Positions 1 through 8,516 are shown, numbered from the stretch's first letter. The stretch is 45,845 bases of DNA from Reyranella sp. (GCF_004296935.1 NZ_SCVH01000103.1:1-45845), one strand, 5' to 3'. Translations and numbers: made by a program. The notes: generated by a model from the sequence alone, not told the origin.

Positions 1-2168
1 TTGGTCCCGGTCAGCGTCAGCGTGCTGGCCGTCCCGGCCGCACTCTTGGTCAGTGCACCGGTGCCGGAGATGTTGTTGGCGATCGTGATCGCGGCGTCCG
101 AGCGGTCGATCAGCAGCGTGGCGTTGTTGACGACGGCGCCGGTGCCCAGCGTGCCGGCCGTGCCGCCCGCACCGATGCTGAGCGTACCTGCCGAGATGGT
201 CGTGGTGCCGGTGTAGGTGTTCGTGCCGGTCAAGGTCGCGACGTTGGCCTGGAGCTTGGTCAGCCCGCCCGTGCCCGAGATGTCGTTGGCGACGGTAACG
301 ACAGTCGAGCGGCTGATCTGCAAGGTGCCGTTGTTGATCACCGCACCGCTGCCCAGGGATCCGGTCGTCGTGTTGTTGCCGATGCTGAGCGTGCCGGCCG
401 AGATCGTCGTCGTGCCGCTGTAGGTGTGGGCGCCTGTCAGGTTCGTCGTCCCTGCGCCATCCTTGGTGAGGGAACCGGTGGTCGTGCCGATGACACCCGC
501 AAGGGTGAGGGTGCCGGCGCCGCCGACCGTCAGGTCCTGTGCCGCCCCGCCGATCACGCCGTTCAGCGTCAGCGTGCCGGCATCGGAATTGATTCGGGTC
601 GCGCCCGCCAAGGTGATCGCGCCGCCATAGGTATTGGCGCCGGAGATGTTGCGCAGGGCGCCAGCGGCGGAAACGCCGGTCCCATTGAGCGTCAGGGCTT
701 CGGCGCCGACCGTGATGTTGTTCTGCAGCTCGAGCGCGGCGCCGTTCGCCACCGTCACCCCGCCCGCCACGGTACCGAGCGCGGTGGCGTTGCGGATGTT
801 GAGCACGCCCTCCGAGATCGTGGTCGCGCCGGTGTAGGTACTCGCACCCGACAACGTGACCGTGCCCGCCCCATCCTTGGTGAAGGTGCCCGTCGTCGTG
901 CCGATGACGCCGGACATGGTCGTGTTGCCGGCGCCGCCGACCGTGAGATTCTGCGTGGCGCCGCCGACCGCGCCGCTCAAAGTGAGGGTGCCGGCATCGG
1001 AGTTGATGCGGGTCGCACCGGCCAGGGTAACGGCGCCGGCCAGGCTGTTGGTGCCCGAGATGTTGCGCAGCGCGCCGCCGGCGGAGATGCCGCTGCCGGC
1101 GAGCGACAGCGCCTCGGCCCCGACCGTGATGTTGTTCTGGACCTCCAGCGCCGCACCGCTGGAAACGGTCGTGCCGGCGGCCGTGGTGCCGAGCGCCGTG
1201 TTGCGCTGGATGTTGAGCGCGCCGGTCGTGATCGTGGTCGCGCCGGTGTAGCTGTTGGCGCCGCTCAAGGTCGTCGTGCCGGCGCCGAACTGGCTCACCG
1301 TGCCGGTCCCGGAGATCACGCCCGAGACCGAAAGCGCGTCGGAGCGGTTGAAGCGCAGGGTACCGCCGGTGGTGACGACGCCGTCCGTGCCCAGCGTGCC
1401 GGTCGTGCCGCCCGCGCCGACCTGCAGGATGCCCTCGGTGATCGTCGTGGTGCCGCTGTAGCTGTTGGTCCCGGTCAGCGTCAGCGTGGTGGCGGTTCCC
1501 GCCGCGCTCTTGGTCAGCGCGCCCGTCCCGGAGATGTTGTTGGCGACGGTGACCGCGGCATCCGTCCTGTTGAACAGGAGCGTGCCATTGTTGATCACAT
1601 CGCCCGTTCCCAGGGTGCCGCTCGTACCGCCGCCGCCGACGCTCAGCGTTCCCGCCGAGATCGTGGTCGTGCCCGAGTAGGTGTTGTTGCCGGTGAAGGT
1701 GAGGCTTGTTCCGCTGGCGACCGTCGCGCCGGCTCCCGAAATCACCGGCGCGACGGTCGACGTCCCAGTGGCGGTGAGCGTCGACCCGGCCTCCAGCTGC
1801 AGGGTGCCGCTGCCCAGGACGGAGGCATTGGCGAGGTTGAAGGCGGATTGAACCGTGTACGTCTGTCCGCCGCCGATCGTAAGTGACCCCGCTGTCAGAT
1901 CGACCGTGCCGATGGTGAAATTGCCGCCGATGGCCGGCTGGCTGCCCCCGGCGGTGCCAAAAACCGCCGTATCGCCGGCGCTTGGCACGCCATTGTTCCA
2001 GTTGGCGGGGGTGCCGTAGTCGGTCGTCCCGCCGGTCTGCCACGTCGAAGTCGACTGGGCACGCGCGATTCCGACGTCCCCGGGGAGGACGCTGAGTACG
2101 GCAGCAACACACGCTGCCCGACGCTTCCCGATCGAACGGACCGCCCTGCTGATTGCACTTTTTTTCAT
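1..2168 (-). CDS. Autotransporter-type beta-strand-repeat exported protein, partial
   Basis: The reading frame starts at an ATG at 2168 and stays open for 722 codons to the left edge, so the C-terminus is missing. The first 39 or so residues are a signal peptide: a basic start (MKKSAISRAVRSIGKRR), a hydrophobic stretch, then an ARAQS-like cleavage region. The rest is a low-complexity series rich in Gly, Thr, Ser, Ala and Asn. Motifs such as NTYSGTTTISAGTLSVG and ANNISGTGALTK recur many times, which is characteristic of autotransporter-associated beta-strand repeats that fold as a parallel beta-helix passenger. Known family members are exported through a C-terminal outer-membrane barrel, which would lie outside this window. 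At the DNA level the repeats are long and similar. A surface-exposed or secreted adhesin-like role is inferred from the family only. The gene is transcribed away from its right neighbour across an AT-richer gap. Confidence 0.85.
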   Translation of the reverse strand, partial: MKKSAISRAVRSIGKRRAACVAAVLSVLPGDVGIARAQSTSTWQTGGTTDYGTPANWNNGVPSAGDTAVFGTAGGSQPAIGGNFTIGTVDLTAGSLTIGGGQTYTVQSAFNLANASVLGSGTLQLEAGSTLTATGTSTVAPVISGAGATVASGTSLTFTGNNTYSGTTTISAGTLSVGGGGTSGTLGTGDVINNGTLLFNRTDAAVTVANNISGTGALTKSAAGTATTLTLTGTNSYSGTTTITEGILQVGAGGTTGTLGTDGVVTTGGTLRFNRSDALSVSGVISGTGTVSQFGAGTTTLSGANSYTGATTITTGALNIQRNTALGTTAAGTTVSSGAALEVQNNITVGAEALSLAGSGISAGGALRNISGTNSLAGAVTLAGATRINSDAGTLTLSGAVGGATQNLTVGGAGNTTMSGVIGTTTGTFTKDGAGTVTLSGASTYTGATTISEGVLNIRNATALGTVAGGVTVANGAALELQNNITVGAEALTLNGTGVSAAGALRNISGANTYGGAITLAGATRINSDAGTLTLNGVIGGAAQDLTVGGAGTLTLAGVIGTTTGSLTKDGAGTTNLTGAHTYSGTTTISAGTLSIGNNTTTGSLGSGAVINNGTLQISRSTVVTVANDISGTGGLTKLQANVATLTGTNTYTGTTTISAGTLSIGAGGTAGTLGTGAVVNNATLLIDRSDAAITIANNISGTGALTKSAAGTASTLTLTGT
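424..1251. repeat. Two imperfect 414-bp tandem repeats inside the autotransporter gene
   Basis: The blocks 424-837 and 838-1251 align without a length change. For example, the ccatccttggtga segments sit at 457 and 871, exactly 414 bp (138 codons) apart, and gatgttgttctg recurs later in both blocks. Shorter modules of about 207-216 bp recur at 1-216, 217-423 and 1465-1680; the module at 1 reappears at 1465. All preserve the reading frame of the minus-strand gene. Confidence 0.8.
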
Positions 2169-2334
2169 TCGAGAGATGCAGATTTGCATACTACAGGAAT
2201 GACACTTTATTGAATAGCTACTGCGGAATTATTGATATGGATCAGGCGGTTCCGATGAGAATCTAGTTTCTACAGTAAAATCATGGACTTATCCGAAATT
2301 TCTCAGCTCGGCTGAACGCCAAGGAGGCAAAATT

Positions 2335-2820
2335 GTGACCACGCAACCAGCCCTTCCAGGCCCAACCTTCGGTAGAAGAACGGCTGTCACCCTGTGCCTC
2401 GGCGTGTTCGTCGGTCCCGCGCTGGCGCAGCAAACCTCGCCTCAAATGTTTCTCGAGGCGATCTATAAGCCTTATCTCGCGAAGGATTTCCCGGGACAGC
2501 CGTATCAGGAGGCGAGCCGCTTCTTCGTGCCCGCCCTCGCGCGCACCATGACGGCCGACTTCGCCGCCGCCCGGCGGCGCGGCGATGTCCCGACCCTCAA
2601 CGGCGACCCGTTCGTCGACGCGCAGGATTGGGAAATCACGAAGCTCGCCATCGCCGTCGTCCCCAAGGGCACGACGGCGGCGACCGGCACGGTCACCTTC
2701 GCCAACCTCGGCCAGGCGAAAAAGCTGCTCATCGATCTGGAACAGACCCCTGCCGGCTGGCGCATCGCCGACATCAGGGGTCCGAATGGCGCCCTCAGCG
2801 CCCTCTACACCAGGCGCTGA
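2335..2820 (+). CDS. Exported DUF3828-like protein
   Basis: This 161-residue protein starts with GTG at 2335, seven bases after a strong ribosome site AAGGAGG, which decides the start. Residues 1-32 look like a signal peptide: a GRRTAV basic segment, then a hydrophobic stretch ending ALAQQ. The mature part contains FLEAIYKPYL near its start and GDPFVDAQDWEI in the middle, a pattern I associate with the DUF3828 (YbjP/YqhG-like) family of small periplasmic proteins of unknown function. No catalytic motif is visible. It stands alone: the gene on its left is divergent and the one on its right is convergent. The family assignment is by eye and moderate; the export prediction is firmer. Confidence 0.7.
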   Translation: MTTQPALPGPTFGRRTAVTLCLGVFVGPALAQQTSPQMFLEAIYKPYLAKDFPGQPYQEASRFFVPALARTMTADFAAARRRGDVPTLNGDPFVDAQDWEITKLAIAVVPKGTTAATGTVTFANLGQAKKLLIDLEQTPAGWRIADIRGPNGALSALYTRR

Positions 2821-2850
2821 ACGGAGAGGCGCTGAACGCCGGCCGGACGG

Positions 2851-3651
2851 TCAGTGCCGCCAGCTCGTGTCGGTCTTGTCGAGTTTGCGTATGAGGGCGG
2901 CGAATTCGAGATCGCCGATGGCGCCGCCACCCTTTTCGGAGAAGCCGTCGACATCGGCGCCCGACTTGGCGGCGAGATTGTCGCCCAGGATGTTGAGCGT
3001 GCCGGCGGCGCCTGCATCGAGCTGGATCTGGCACGCCCGCTCCAGGCGATAGAGTCGTATGAACGCCTCCGGCACGGTGCGGCCGGTGGTCAGGATGCCG
3101 TGGTTGCGCAGCATCATGGCCTGGTTGTCGCCCAGGTTCTCCAGCAGGCGGCCGCGCTCGTCGAGGTCGAGGCTCGGGCCCTCGTAGTCGTGATACGAGA
3201 GCTTGCCGTGGAAGGTCGTGGCCGCCATCGAGATCGGCAGCAGTCCTTCCTTGAGCGCGCACACCGCCATACCGGCGCGGGTGTGGGTGTGCATCACCAC
3301 CTTGTGGCGCGCAGCGTGGGCCATGTGGACGGCCGAATGGATGACGAAGCCCGCGTAGTTCACGGGATAGTCGGACTTGCCGATGATGTTGCCGTCGAGG
3401 TCGATCTTCACCAGGTTCGAGGCCGTGACCTCGTCGTAGTTGAGGCCGAACGGATTGATCAGGAAGTGCGGCTGCTCGCCCGGCACGCGCGCCGTGAGAT
3501 GGCCGTAGATCAGCTCGGTCCAACCGAAATGGTCGACCAGCCGGTAGGCCGCGGCGAGCTGGCGGCGCAGCACCGCCTCGCCTTCAGCCGGCGGCAGCGA
3601 GCCAATGTCGATACCGGTCAGCGGCATGTCCTGGGCGATGTGCATGTCCAT
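2851..3651 (-). CDS. Class II aldolase/adducin family protein
   Basis: The protein has 266 residues counted from the ATG at 3651, which follows GGGAGGAA at good spacing; a longer in-frame start at 3765 has no such support. The fold is recognised from GWTELIYGHLTARVPG (about 43-58), the metal-binding pair in MHTHTRAG (His121, His123) and the third ligand in LRNHGILTTG (His184). These are the hallmarks of the zinc-dependent class II aldolase/adducin family (fuculose-phosphate aldolase, ribulose-phosphate epimerase and related enzymes). Many members of this length-class are annotated only at family level, and the substrate cannot be read from the sequence. It is divergent from the methyltransferase gene with an 83-bp gap. 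It is probably a cytoplasmic aldol-cleavage or decarboxylation enzyme. Confidence 0.85.
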   Translation of the reverse strand: MDMHIAQDMPLTGIDIGSLPPAEGEAVLRRQLAAAYRLVDHFGWTELIYGHLTARVPGEQPHFLINPFGLNYDEVTASNLVKIDLDGNIIGKSDYPVNYAGFVIHSAVHMAHAARHKVVMHTHTRAGMAVCALKEGLLPISMAATTFHGKLSYHDYEGPSLDLDERGRLLENLGDNQAMMLRNHGILTTGRTVPEAFIRLYRLERACQIQLDAGAAGTLNILGDNLAAKSGADVDGFSEKGGGAIGDLEFAALIRKLDKTDTSWRH

Positions 3652-3734
3652 GGGCGGTTCCTCCCGGCGGAAACAGGCGAGGGGCAAGCTTAGGCCCGCG
3701 CGGTATGCTCCGGCAACAAAAGAGGAAACACCAG

Positions 3735-4739
3735 ATGGCCGAAAAACCGCGCCTCGATACGACACGCCTGCAGAAGATGGCGCAGGCCTATTGGGAAAGT
3801 GCGGCCCTGATGGCCGCGGTCGAGCTCGAAGTGTTCACTGCCATCGCCCATGGCCAGGACACGATCGCCGCTGTCGCCAAGGCGGTGGGCATCAGCGAAC
3901 GCAACGCCGAGCGCCTGCTGACCGTCCTGGTCGCCATGACGCTGCTTGGCCGCGAGGGTGACCGCTTCGCCAACGCGCCCGATGTGGAACGCTTCCTGGT
4001 GAAGGGCGCCGACCGCTACGCCGGCCCCTGGATCCTGTTCACCAAGCCGCGCTGGTCGGCCTTCGGCGAACTCTCCAAGCGCCTGCGCAATCCCGAGGAG
4101 AACCGGCTCGGCGCCTATGTCGACTTCACGGTCGAGGATGCCCGGCGTTATCACGCCGCCACCTATTCCATCGGCATGGGCGCGGCCCGCCTGTTCAGCC
4201 GCAGCGTCGATCTGAACGGCCGCAAGCGCCTGCTCGACCTCGGCGGCGGCTCGGGCGCCTACAGCATCGTGGCGACGCAAACCTTCCCGGGCCTGAAGGC
4301 GATCGTGCTCGACCTGCCGCCGGTCACGGTGGTGGCCGACGAATACATCGCGGCCAACAACGCCGCGGACCGCGTCACCACGCTCCCCGGCGATTTCACA
4401 CGTACCGAGTTCCCCCAGAACATCGACGTCGTGGTGATGGCCAGCAACCTGCCGCAATACGAGCCCGACCTGATCCGCCTCGTGGTCGGCAAGGCCTTCG
4501 CCTCGCTCGTCCCCGGCGGCGAGATGCATCTCGTGGGCGAAACCCTGCACGACGACCGGCGCGGGCCGCTCTCCGCCGCCCTGTGGGGCCTCAATGAGGC
4601 GATCCAGCACAGCACAGGCCGCGCCCACACCGAATCGGAGGTGAAGTCCTATCTGCAGGGCGCGGGGTTCGTGGACGTCGCCGTCCACCCCTTCGTGCCC
4701 GGCGTGCTGTCGCGCATTGCCGGCCGCAAACCCGGCTGA
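3735..4739 (+). CDS. SAM-dependent O-methyltransferase (plant-type family 2 fold)
   Basis: A 334-residue protein starting at the ATG at 3735, about eight bases after AGAGGA; an upstream in-frame start at 3705 is less likely. Residues about 5-95 form a winged-helix dimerisation domain (VAKAVGISERNAERLL is the helix-turn-helix-like part). The SAM-binding motif is LLDLGGGSGAYS, with DLGGGSG at 168-174. This two-domain layout matches the hydroxyneurosporene/acetylserotonin O-methyltransferase family, whose members methylate hydroxyl groups on small molecules. No carotenoid, quinone or secondary-metabolite genes lie nearby, so the acceptor is unknown. It stands alone between a divergent aldolase-family gene and a tRNA. 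Confidence 0.8.
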   Translation: MAEKPRLDTTRLQKMAQAYWESAALMAAVELEVFTAIAHGQDTIAAVAKAVGISERNAERLLTVLVAMTLLGREGDRFANAPDVERFLVKGADRYAGPWILFTKPRWSAFGELSKRLRNPEENRLGAYVDFTVEDARRYHAATYSIGMGAARLFSRSVDLNGRKRLLDLGGGSGAYSIVATQTFPGLKAIVLDLPPVTVVADEYIAANNAADRVTTLPGDFTRTEFPQNIDVVVMASNLPQYEPDLIRLVVGKAFASLVPGGEMHLVGETLHDDRRGPLSAALWGLNEAIQHSTGRAHTESEVKSYLQGAGFVDVAVHPFVPGVLSRIAGRKPG

Positions 4740-4796
4740 TTTGCCCGGGGGTTGCACCGGCCGGGCCATTCGACTATCTGTCGCGTCCGGCCCTTA

Positions 4797-4872
4797 GCTC
4801 CCTTCGTCTAGAGGCCTAGGACGTGGCCCTCTCAAGGCTAAAACACGGGTTCGAATCCCGTAGGGAGCGCCA
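4797..4872 (+). tRNA. tRNA-Glu (anticodon CTC)
   Basis: The acceptor arm GCTCCCT (4797-4803) pairs perfectly with AGGGAGC (4862-4868), followed by discriminator G and an encoded CCA at 4870-4872. The anticodon loop is CTCTCAA with anticodon CTC, flanked by pairing GGCC/GGCT. The T-arm reads CGGGTTCGAATCCCG. The total is 76 bases including CCA, with no variable arm. The D-arm segment TCGTCTAGAGGCCTAGGAC is typical of tRNA-Glu. Confidence 0.97.
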
Positions 4873-4944
4873 GCCGGAAACTCAAAAAATTTGGCTGGTA
4901 TCATGCTTTCCGTGCTGGTGGCGGCGCGAAGATGGGGAAGTGGC

Positions 4945-5394
4945 ATGCAGCATTCACTCATTGCACTCTTGATCTTCCTGGGCTCGCTAGGCGCGGCACA
5001 GGCCCAGACGGTCGCCGAGGTCGCGTCGAAATGGGGCCTGCTGGGGACATGGCAAATCGATTGCCGTGCTCCCGTCAGCCGGAGCAACGGCGCCATTACG
5101 TATTTGGTGACAGGCGGGAAGCTTCAAATGCAACGCGACTTCGGTGGCGACAAGAACGCCGGCAACGATACCAACACGATCGTCGCGGCGGCGAGAAAGC
5201 CGGACGGGACGCTCGAATACACCACGGTCTTTCCATCACTCGGTCAAACCCGCCAGCAGACGGACACGAAAGGGAGCGATGGCCGCAGGCGAGCCCTCTC
5301 CAACCGAAACGTGGACACCAACGAATATACGATCAAAGACGGCAAGCTCGTCAGCAACGGCACCGACAGCCTGTGGCAAACCCGCTGCCGTTGA
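4945..5394 (+). CDS. Small secreted protein of unknown function
   Basis: I do not recognise the family. The likely start is the ATG at 4945 after GGGGAAG, giving 149 residues; a TTG at 4891 would add 18. Residues 1-21 are a clear signal peptide (LIALLIFLGSLGAAQAQT). The mature protein of about 128 residues begins with VAEVASKWGLLGTWQIDC and ends with a Cys (WQTRCR), so one disulphide between the two cysteines is possible. The pattern GTWQIDC followed by alternating polar beta-like stretches (ITYLVTGGKLQMQRDF, TLEYTTVFPS) suggests a small beta-barrel or lipocalin-like fold, but this is inference. It lies just after the tRNA and 174 bases before the next gene. Confidence 0.7.
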   Translation: MQHSLIALLIFLGSLGAAQAQTVAEVASKWGLLGTWQIDCRAPVSRSNGAITYLVTGGKLQMQRDFGGDKNAGNDTNTIVAAARKPDGTLEYTTVFPSLGQTRQQTDTKGSDGRRRALSNRNVDTNEYTIKDGKLVSNGTDSLWQTRCR

Positions 5395-5568
5395 GGAAAG
5401 CCGAAAGCGCCTCGACCCGGCGAACCGGGCAATGGTACAAGGACGCGTTCAAACTGAGCTGGTTTGACCTCGGCGCGAACGGCAAGAAGCACCGCGGTCA
5501 TTGAGTTTTTCCACTTGAGCGCTCAGTCCTGTCGGAAGCGCCAAGCCGGGACGCAAGCAGGCATTCCC

Positions 5569-7257
5569 TTGGTCTTCGTTACCAGCTCCACCAGATCATC
5601 ACCCCAGGGCGGCTACGCCGCCGACCTCGCCCTGCTGGCGATCGGCGGCAGCGCGCTCCTGATCGCGATCATCCTGTGGTTCGACAACGCCCAGGGCGGG
5701 CTCACCGGCAACGGCGTGTTCAAGAGCCTCGAGCTGAAGGCCTGGGTGGTCGATCCCGCCTCGGCGCCGCTCTATCCCGCGAACTATCTCTTCTATCCGG
5801 TCTATGGCGCGCTCTGCCGGGTGCTCGACCTGCTGGGTGTCTTCGCGGGCGACCCGCGGCGGCAGATCACCATCCTGAACGCGGTGAGCTGCAGCCTCTG
5901 CCTCTGCGCGGTCTATCTGCTGGTGCGCGCGCTGACGGGCGACCGGCTGGTGGCGCTGCTCGCCGCCCTGTTCCACATCTCGTCCAGCTTCGTGATGTTC
6001 CTCGCCATCGTGAACGAGGACATCCTTCCGAGCTACACGCTGCTGTTCGCGTCGATGGCGCTGGGCGCCGTCTGGTTCGCCCGGCCGACGACGGCGCGGG
6101 TGGTGGCGGTGGCGGCGCTGTTCAGCCTCGCCTGGCTGTTCGAATGGCGTCTGATGTTCCCCACCCTGCCCGCGATGCTGGTGGCGCTCTGGCTTGGCGA
6201 GAAGCATCCGGCGCTGCGCGTCGGCCGGAGCGCGCTGTTCCTCGCCACCATGGCCGCGATGGCGAGCGTGGCGGCGCTCGCCTCGCACGGACACAACGGC
6301 GCCGTCGGGCCGCTCGATCTCCTGTGGACGGGCAAGGCCGTGAACTCGGTGTGGGCGGGCTTCACCTGGCCCAAGGTCGGCTACCTGTGGGACGGCATGG
6401 TGGCCTATCTGCTGGGCGCCGGGGTGGCGGCGATCCCCGGCATCCCGGGCTGGGACATCTGGCGCTACACCGCCACCGTCTGGATGCTGGCGATCGCCGC
6501 TGTGGCGGTGCCGATGCTGTGGCGCGCCCGTCACGACAGCCGCGCCGTGGCGCTCGCCGCCGTGTTCGGCGTCACCTTCGTTGCGGGCTCGGTGTTCAAC
6601 CTCTATTCCCAGCCGCAGGATCCGCAGATGCAGATCAACGTCATGGCCTGGCTGACGCCGGCCTGGGCGCTGGTCCTGGTGGCGGCCCAGCGGCGTTGGG
6701 GCGCCCGGGGACTGGCGGCGCTCGGCGCCCTTACCATCACCCTGCTCGCCTACAACGTCTGGAGCCTGGCGCCGCTGCGCGGCCTCGACGGCAAATGGCA
6801 GCAGGCGGTCGAGCGCCTGGAAAAGGAATCCGACCCGGCGCGCACGGTGTTCGTGCTGCATGATTTCGACTGGTCGATGATCTACGCCTCGCTGCACTGG
6901 GGAACCGCCGAGCCCGGCGTCGAGGCGCTGGGTCCGGCGCCGCAGGCCCTGCCGAAGTTCAAGTGGATCGGCTTCACGGGCCAGGTGCTGCGCCATCCGG
7001 AGTGGACCACCGAGGCCCATGTCGCCGACCTCCGGCGCCAGATCGATCGTGCGCTTGAGCTCGGGTACGACGTGCTGGTGGCCCGGCTGTGGTCGATGGA
7101 GCAGAAGCAACTCGAGACCGAGACCGGCATGGTCGCCGACAGCGCCCGCCTGGCCGCGCTCCACCGCCTGCTGCGCACCGACTATGCGGCGACACTCGCC
7201 TTCGACGATCCGGTGGCAGGGCCATTCCACCGCTTGCGGCGCGCACCAGGGCGATAG
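5569..7257 (+). CDS. Polytopic inner-membrane protein, possible GT-C-type glycosyltransferase
   Basis: About 562 residues from the TTG at 5569. The start is uncertain because no in-frame ATG lies near the N-terminus; a TTG at 5464 would add 35 unlikely-looking residues. About twelve hydrophobic segments follow one another from residue 15 to about 435 (for example LALLAIGGSALLIAIILWF and ITILNAVSCSLCLCAVYLLV). A soluble C-terminal part of about 130 residues follows, with VFVLHDFDWSMIYASLHW. An acidic residue just after the first membrane segment (WFDNAQGG) and the many-helix layout resemble polyprenyl-phosphate-sugar-dependent GT-C enzymes, but no family signature is convincing. No glycan-synthesis genes lie nearby. 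Function unassigned; membrane topology is well supported. Confidence 0.7.
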   Translation: MVFVTSSTRSSPQGGYAADLALLAIGGSALLIAIILWFDNAQGGLTGNGVFKSLELKAWVVDPASAPLYPANYLFYPVYGALCRVLDLLGVFAGDPRRQITILNAVSCSLCLCAVYLLVRALTGDRLVALLAALFHISSSFVMFLAIVNEDILPSYTLLFASMALGAVWFARPTTARVVAVAALFSLAWLFEWRLMFPTLPAMLVALWLGEKHPALRVGRSALFLATMAAMASVAALASHGHNGAVGPLDLLWTGKAVNSVWAGFTWPKVGYLWDGMVAYLLGAGVAAIPGIPGWDIWRYTATVWMLAIAAVAVPMLWRARHDSRAVALAAVFGVTFVAGSVFNLYSQPQDPQMQINVMAWLTPAWALVLVAAQRRWGARGLAALGALTITLLAYNVWSLAPLRGLDGKWQQAVERLEKESDPARTVFVLHDFDWSMIYASLHWGTAEPGVEALGPAPQALPKFKWIGFTGQVLRHPEWTTEAHVADLRRQIDRALELGYDVLVARLWSMEQKQLETETGMVADSARLAALHRLLRTDYAATLAFDDPVAGPFHRLRRAPGR

Positions 7258-7268
7258 GATCACCCTCT

Positions 7269-7404
7269 CCTCCCCTTCGCGGAGTCCGCGAAGGGGAGGT
7301 GTCGGCCGCATAGGCCGACGGAGGGGTCGGAAGCACCAGTCGCGTCGCTCATGACCCCTCCGTCGGCGTAAGACGCCGACACCTCCCCAGCGTAGCTGGG
7401 GAGG
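7269..7404. repeat. Intergenic array of four palindromes (REP-like)
   Basis: Four hairpins lie in 136 bases: 7269-7299 (stem CCTCCCCTTCGCGG with a 3-base loop), 7301-7319 (GTCGGCC/GGCCGAC), 7362-7380 (GTCGGCGT/ACGCCGAC) and 7382-7404 (CCTCCCCAGC/GCTGGGGAGG). The segments GAGGGGTC (7321-7328) and GACCCCTC (7353-7360) pair with each other, so the whole array is a near-mirror image. It sits exactly between two convergent genes, the membrane protein and the Ldh-family gene, a typical site for dispersed palindromic elements that can act as bidirectional transcript ends. Confidence 0.8.
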
Positions 7405-7423
7405 AGAAGAGGCGCGGCCGTCC

Positions 7424-8515
7424 TTACATCGTGGCTTGTTGAATCCGTCGCTCGTCGAGGCCGACCGAGCGCGCCGTCTCGACGATGGCGGCCCAGGTAT
7501 CGTCGGGCAGCGGCACGCCCTCGGCCAGCCGCTTGGCGCGGGTGCGGGATTCAGGCTCGCCCGGCACCAGCACTTCGCCGCCGGCGCCGGCAGGCTTCGA
7601 ACTCTTCACGAAGGCCACGTATTTGGCGATGTCGGCCGGGAAGAATCCCGCGGGATCGAACACCCTGGGATCGACGTAGAACGACAGCATGCCGTTGGCG
7701 AAGCGGCCGCGCTTGGGGTCGGTGGCGCCGTTGCCGCTGAGCGACCCGCCCAGCATCTCGCACATGAAGGCAAGGCCCGAGCCCTTGTGGTCGCCGAAGG
7801 CCTGGATGGCGCCGGTGCCCTTGGCATGCTCGCGCGGGCCGGTCGGGGTGTAGTCACCGTAGAGCAGGTGCGGATCGGCGCTGGGCTTGCCGTCGGGGCC
7901 GATCAAGGCGCCGTCGGGCACCTTCTTGCCGCCCTGGCTCGCCACCAGCACCTTGCCTTCGGCCACGATCGAAGTGGCGAAGTCGAGGACCAGCGGGTCC
8001 TGGCCGGGCCGCGGGATGCCAACGCAATAGGGCGCCGTCGAGAAGCGCCGCTCGACGCCGCCGTAAGGCGCCACGAGCACGCTGCCCGAGGCGTTGACGA
8101 AGTGGATGGAGACGAGTCCCGCCTCGGCCGCCATCTCGGCCCAGTCGCCGACGCGGCCGACATGGCCCGCATTGCGCAGGGTCACGGCGGAGAGGCCGTT
8201 CTTGAGGCATTTCTCGATGCCTATGCGAACCGCCTGCGGCGTCACCGTCTGGCCGAAGCCGTACTTGCCGTCGACGACGGCGATCACCGGCGTGTCGATC
8301 ACGACCTCGACGGTGACATCGGACACCACCGTGCCGTTCTTCTTCTGGACGGCGTAGCGCGGCACGCGCACGACGCCGTGGCTGTCGTGGCCCGAGAGAT
8401 TGGCGCTGACGAGATAGCGGCCGATGCGGCCGCCCTCCTCCTTGGAGCAGCCGGCCGAGGCAAAGATGTCCGCGACGAAGGCTTCGAGCGCCTCCGCCTT
8501 GAGGGTGACCGTCAT
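7424..8515 (-). CDS. Ldh family NAD(P)-dependent oxidoreductase
   Basis: The 363-residue protein belongs to the malate/L-lactate/ureidoglycolate dehydrogenase family (Ldh_2 fold), which oxidises 2-hydroxy acids with NAD(P) and is unrelated to classic lactate dehydrogenases. Visible signatures are the N-terminal LSGHDSHGVVRVPRY (about 40-54), the glycine-rich LRNAGHVGRVGDWAEMA, and GDHKGSGLAFMCEMLGGSLSG in the C-terminal half. Length is normal for the family. It is the last gene of the minus-strand ABC transporter operon, one base past the SDR gene, so it probably acts on the imported compound or a derivative. Known substrates in the family (malate, lactate, ureidoglycolate, 2,3-diketo-L-gulonate and others) cannot be separated by eye. 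Confidence 0.88.
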   Translation of the reverse strand: MTVTLKAEALEAFVADIFASAGCSKEEGGRIGRYLVSANLSGHDSHGVVRVPRYAVQKKNGTVVSDVTVEVVIDTPVIAVVDGKYGFGQTVTPQAVRIGIEKCLKNGLSAVTLRNAGHVGRVGDWAEMAAEAGLVSIHFVNASGSVLVAPYGGVERRFSTAPYCVGIPRPGQDPLVLDFATSIVAEGKVLVASQGGKKVPDGALIGPDGKPSADPHLLYGDYTPTGPREHAKGTGAIQAFGDHKGSGLAFMCEMLGGSLSGNGATDPKRGRFANGMLSFYVDPRVFDPAGFFPADIAKYVAFVKSSKPAGAGGEVLVPGEPESRTRAKRLAEGVPLPDDTWAAIVETARSVGLDERRIQQATM

Positions 8516-8516
8516 G

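Noticed and set aside
426-1886. Long plus-strand open frame rich in Gly, Arg, Ala and Asp
   Set aside because: It is the exact antisense of the repeat-coding frame. Its arginine-heavy composition and repetition reflect GC-rich repeats on the other strand, and it has no ribosome site or family match.
4797-5463. Genomic-island attachment site at tRNA-Glu
   Set aside because: No integrase is near, and I could not find a second copy of the tRNA 3' end downstream in the window.
5599-7311. 570-codon minus-strand frame opposite the membrane protein
   Set aside because: Rich in His, Arg, Gln and Gly as expected of an antisense frame. It runs into the palindrome array and has no domain signature, while the plus strand shows clear membrane segments.
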